NCBI GenBank assembly: GCA_031271275.1
Contig: JAISWA010000207.1
Span: 1 to 6,598, forward strand
Direction of reading: 5' to 3'
Length of the DNA: 6,598 nt
Source of the DNA: Clostridiales bacterium
Lineage (GTDB): Bacteria; Bacillota; Clostridia; Lachnospirales; WQUN01
The notes under the pieces were generated by a model that did no database searches, had not been told where the DNA came from, and worked only from the letters and a program-made list of their open reading frames with translations. Shown here piece by piece: positions 4,695-6,598 of this stretch. The position numbers were made by a program, and so were the translations under genes. The stretch's first letter is position 1; each line of letters opens with the position of its first letter.

Positions 4695-6278
4695 TCAAAC
4701 ATTCCTGTTCCTGTAGTCCGATGGCGTTTCGCCGGTGATCTTTTTAAAGACGCTTGAAAAAACAACGGAAGACGAGAACCCCGTTTTCTCCGCGATTTCA
4801 TATAGCTTCATGTTTTCGGAGCGGATGAACCGTTTCGCCTGTTCGATGCGGTAAGCGTTGATGTAGGCGGTGATGGGCTGCCCGGTTTCCGCCGAGAATA
4901 CGCGGCTTAAATAGCTCGCGTTGACATACAGCTTTGACGACAGCCAATCAAGCCCGATATCTTCGCTGTAATGCTGTTGGATTAACAGAAACGCCTTCTT
5001 CACCAACCGGTTCTTGTCCTGGTCTTTTTCCGAAATGCAGTAGGGCCGGATTAGTTCGAGCATGGCGGTTTTAAACGTCTCAATGTCTTCTATTAAAAAA
5101 AACGCTTGAATATCTTGGGGTTCGCGGGCCTGTGACATTAAAAAAACCGTGACGCAGGATATGCAGGCGTTTTTAAACGACATGGGGTTTACGCAATAAC
5201 GGCGCTCCATAATTCTTTCCGCCATTTTGTCAAACGCCGACTCTATCCGGGGAATGCTGCGGCTTTTCATTTCCCGGGTCAGTTCTTCGCTGAACAGGTT
5301 TAATTCCTTCGCGCAGATTTGTTCGTCAAAAATATAATCGTCAAGGCACAGGATTTCATCCGCCGGGTTCCAGAAGGAAAACGCCCGCAGTTGTTTAAAT
5401 TTACCGTACCTTTCAATACTGGAGGCGATGCCGGTATAGGGCAGCGTAAAAACAATGCCGCTCCGTATTCCCAACCGGCCCGTAAGGTTCCTGCCCATCT
5501 GCTTGGTCATCTCCTGCGTCTTATTGAGGATGCCATGGGTGGACTCCTTGTGGCTGAAACGCAGAAACACTAAAAATTCCCCGGCGTCGCACTCGGTATA
5601 AAAAAACCGGTTCCCGTTCAGAAGTTCGTTCAGCATCCTTTCAAAAACCACCGAAAACCGCGCGGCATCGCTGTCCGCGTACCTGTTTACCACCGCGCCG
5701 TAATCCCGCAGTTGGATGCGCAGCATCACATAACGGCTCTCGCCGTCGGGAAAGCCCAACGTTTTTTCAAAGTGCGGCGTTATTTCCGTGCCGCCGCGTT
5801 CGCCGCCGTTTTTAAGCCAGTAATTTACGGCGTATTGTATCTCTATCATTTCCTTGCGGCGCGCCGCGGTCTCCATTGCGGCGTAACGCTGCTGCTGCCG
5901 TATTTCCGCCGAAAGCTCCCCGCGCAGGCGGTCGGCAAGCGCCAAAATCGTTTCCCCCGTGATATCGCTTTTAAGGATATAATCCCTGCATCCGAGACGC
6001 AGGGATTTTTGCGCGTAACTTAATTCGTCATGGCTTGTGAGAATCGCCGTTACGCAATCATATTGGTTTTCCTTTATCCACGCGAGCACTTCCAAGCCGG
6101 ACATAACCGGCATGGTGATATCGAGCATAAGCAGGTGTATTGGCGTCCGCTTCATTATTTCCACCGCCGCCGCTCCGTTGTCCGCTTCCATATACCGGTA
6201 GCCGTTGCCCTCCCAGTCTACCAGCGTGCGCAAATAATTCCGCAGTTGCAGTTCGTCGTCCACCAACAGTATTGTCAT
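4695..6278 (-). CDS. YesN-type response regulator with AraC-family DNA-binding domain
   Basis: The 527-residue protein starts with a receiver domain (1 to about 120): acidic pair D7/D8, phospho-acceptor D53 in LLMLDITMPVMSG, T81 and K103. A helical, possibly coiled-coil linker follows (about 118-150), then a middle region of about 260 residues. Around 208-300 it resembles a degenerate GGDEF-like fold, with DAGEF at 231-235 in place of the catalytic signature. The C-terminus (about 428-523) is an AraC-type double helix-turn-helix, with LDWLSSKLYVNASYLSRVFS at 443-462 and LYEIAEKTGFSSSVVFSSVF from 492. The length suits the YesN class. Its ATG overlaps the stop of the upstream kinase gene in ATGA, indicating translational coupling. 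Such pairs usually sense extracellular sugars or envelope conditions and activate nearby transport genes; no target is visible here, so the stimulus is unknown. Confidence 0.95.
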   Translation of the reverse strand: MTILLVDDELQLRNYLRTLVDWEGNGYRYMEADNGAAAVEIMKRTPIHLLMLDITMPVMSGLEVLAWIKENQYDCVTAILTSHDELSYAQKSLRLGCRDYILKSDITGETILALADRLRGELSAEIRQQQRYAAMETAARRKEMIEIQYAVNYWLKNGGERGGTEITPHFEKTLGFPDGESRYVMLRIQLRDYGAVVNRYADSDAARFSVVFERMLNELLNGNRFFYTECDAGEFLVFLRFSHKESTHGILNKTQEMTKQMGRNLTGRLGIRSGIVFTLPYTGIASSIERYGKFKQLRAFSFWNPADEILCLDDYIFDEQICAKELNLFSEELTREMKSRSIPRIESAFDKMAERIMERRYCVNPMSFKNACISCVTVFLMSQAREPQDIQAFFLIEDIETFKTAMLELIRPYCISEKDQDKNRLVKKAFLLIQQHYSEDIGLDWLSSKLYVNASYLSRVFSAETGQPITAYINAYRIEQAKRFIRSENMKLYEIAEKTGFSSSVVFSSVFKKITGETPSDYRNRNV

Positions 6279-6598
6279 TTCACGCCCATTCCGTTTCCGC
6301 CTTTTATTTTGGGAATCACCGCGGTCACCCTTGTATATTTCCCCGGCTCGCTTTCAATGCGCAGGTCGTAATCCGCGCCAAACAAAGCCCGTATACGTTG
6401 GCGCACGTTTCCAATCCCGATGCTTGCAAACATGTTCTTTCCTTTTTCCGCGCCCTCCTGGTAAAGGTTCTCTATTTGTCGCTCACCCATGCCGTCCCCG
6501 TTGTCTTCCACCACGGCGCGTATCCGGTCTTCCTCCAGGGAAGCCTTGATCAAAATAACTTTACGGCGGTCCGCGCCGCGGGCAAAGGCGTGGATAAA
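6275..6598 (-). CDS. Sensor histidine kinase (YesM-like), C-terminal ATPase fragment, 5' end outside the window
   Basis: The frame is open to the right edge and ends with TGA at 6275, so only the last 107 residues are visible. They form the end of a HATPase_c domain: FIHAF at the start looks like the tail of the N box, VEDNGDGMG is the DxGxG (G1) box, and IGIGNVRQRIRALFG is the second glycine-rich box in the GIGNVxxR form typical of LytS/YesM kinases. The fragment ends with the strands around YDLRIESEPGKYTRVTAVIPK. The sensor, membrane and phospho-histidine regions lie outside. It overlaps the response regulator by four bases and should phosphorylate it. An internal TTG at 6553 is not a start, because the domain continues upstream of it. 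Confidence 0.92.
   Translation of the reverse strand, partial: FIHAFARGADRRKVILIKASLEEDRIRAVVEDNGDGMGERQIENLYQEGAEKGKNMFASIGIGNVRQRIRALFGADYDLRIESEPGKYTRVTAVIPKIKGGNGMGVK

Noticed and set aside
5319..6371. Plus-strand frames of 84-113 codons opposite the two-component genes
   Set aside because: They are shadows of the response regulator and kinase, which show complete receiver, AraC and ATPase motifs on the minus strand.
6275..6553. 92-residue small protein starting at TTG 6553
   Set aside because: The frame is open to the window edge and the residues upstream continue a histidine-kinase ATPase domain, so this is the C-terminus of a larger gene.

Overview
The window looks like chromosomal DNA from a moderately high-GC member of the Bacillota, probably class Clostridia. 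The evidence is purine-rich Shine-Dalgarno sites, sigma-A-type promoters, a yybP-ykoY (manganese) riboswitch, a YesM/YesN-style two-component pair and an RRNPP-like regulator beside a small exported-peptide gene. The genus cannot be told from this sequence.

Region 1 (about 1-3113, minus strand) is a metal-homeostasis operon. A clear promoter (TTGACA, 17 bases, TATTTT) leads into a yybP-ykoY riboswitch whose P1 3' strand is also the 5' strand of an intrinsic terminator. Downstream are mntP (manganese efflux, with an unusual duplicated cysteine-rich loop) and, 18 bases later, a large P2-type cation-transporting ATPase cut off by the left edge. When manganese is high, P1 should form, the terminator should fail and both exporters should be expressed.

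Region 2 (about 3134-4550) is the most interesting part. A plus-strand gene encodes a 322-residue protein with an N-terminal Cro/C1-type helix-turn-helix and a long TPR-like C-terminal half, the architecture of RRNPP peptide-sensing regulators. Overlapping its last 41 bases on the opposite strand is a 58-codon gene with a strong Shine-Dalgarno site and a textbook Sec signal peptide, encoding a short exported peptide. This receptor/pro-peptide pair is a candidate quorum-sensing module. The first strong plus-strand terminator lies beyond the peptide gene, so the regulator transcript should run antisense through it. Several inverted repeats lie upstream of both genes.

Region 3 (about 4569-6598, minus strand) holds the end of a sensor histidine kinase (cut by the right edge) overlapping by 4 bases an AraC-type response regulator, followed by a bidirectional terminator that separates it from region 2.

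The three regions appear to be separate transcription units. Nothing in the sequence directly links the two-component system to the peptide system, although the peptide gene and the two-component genes lie on the same strand with terminators between them.
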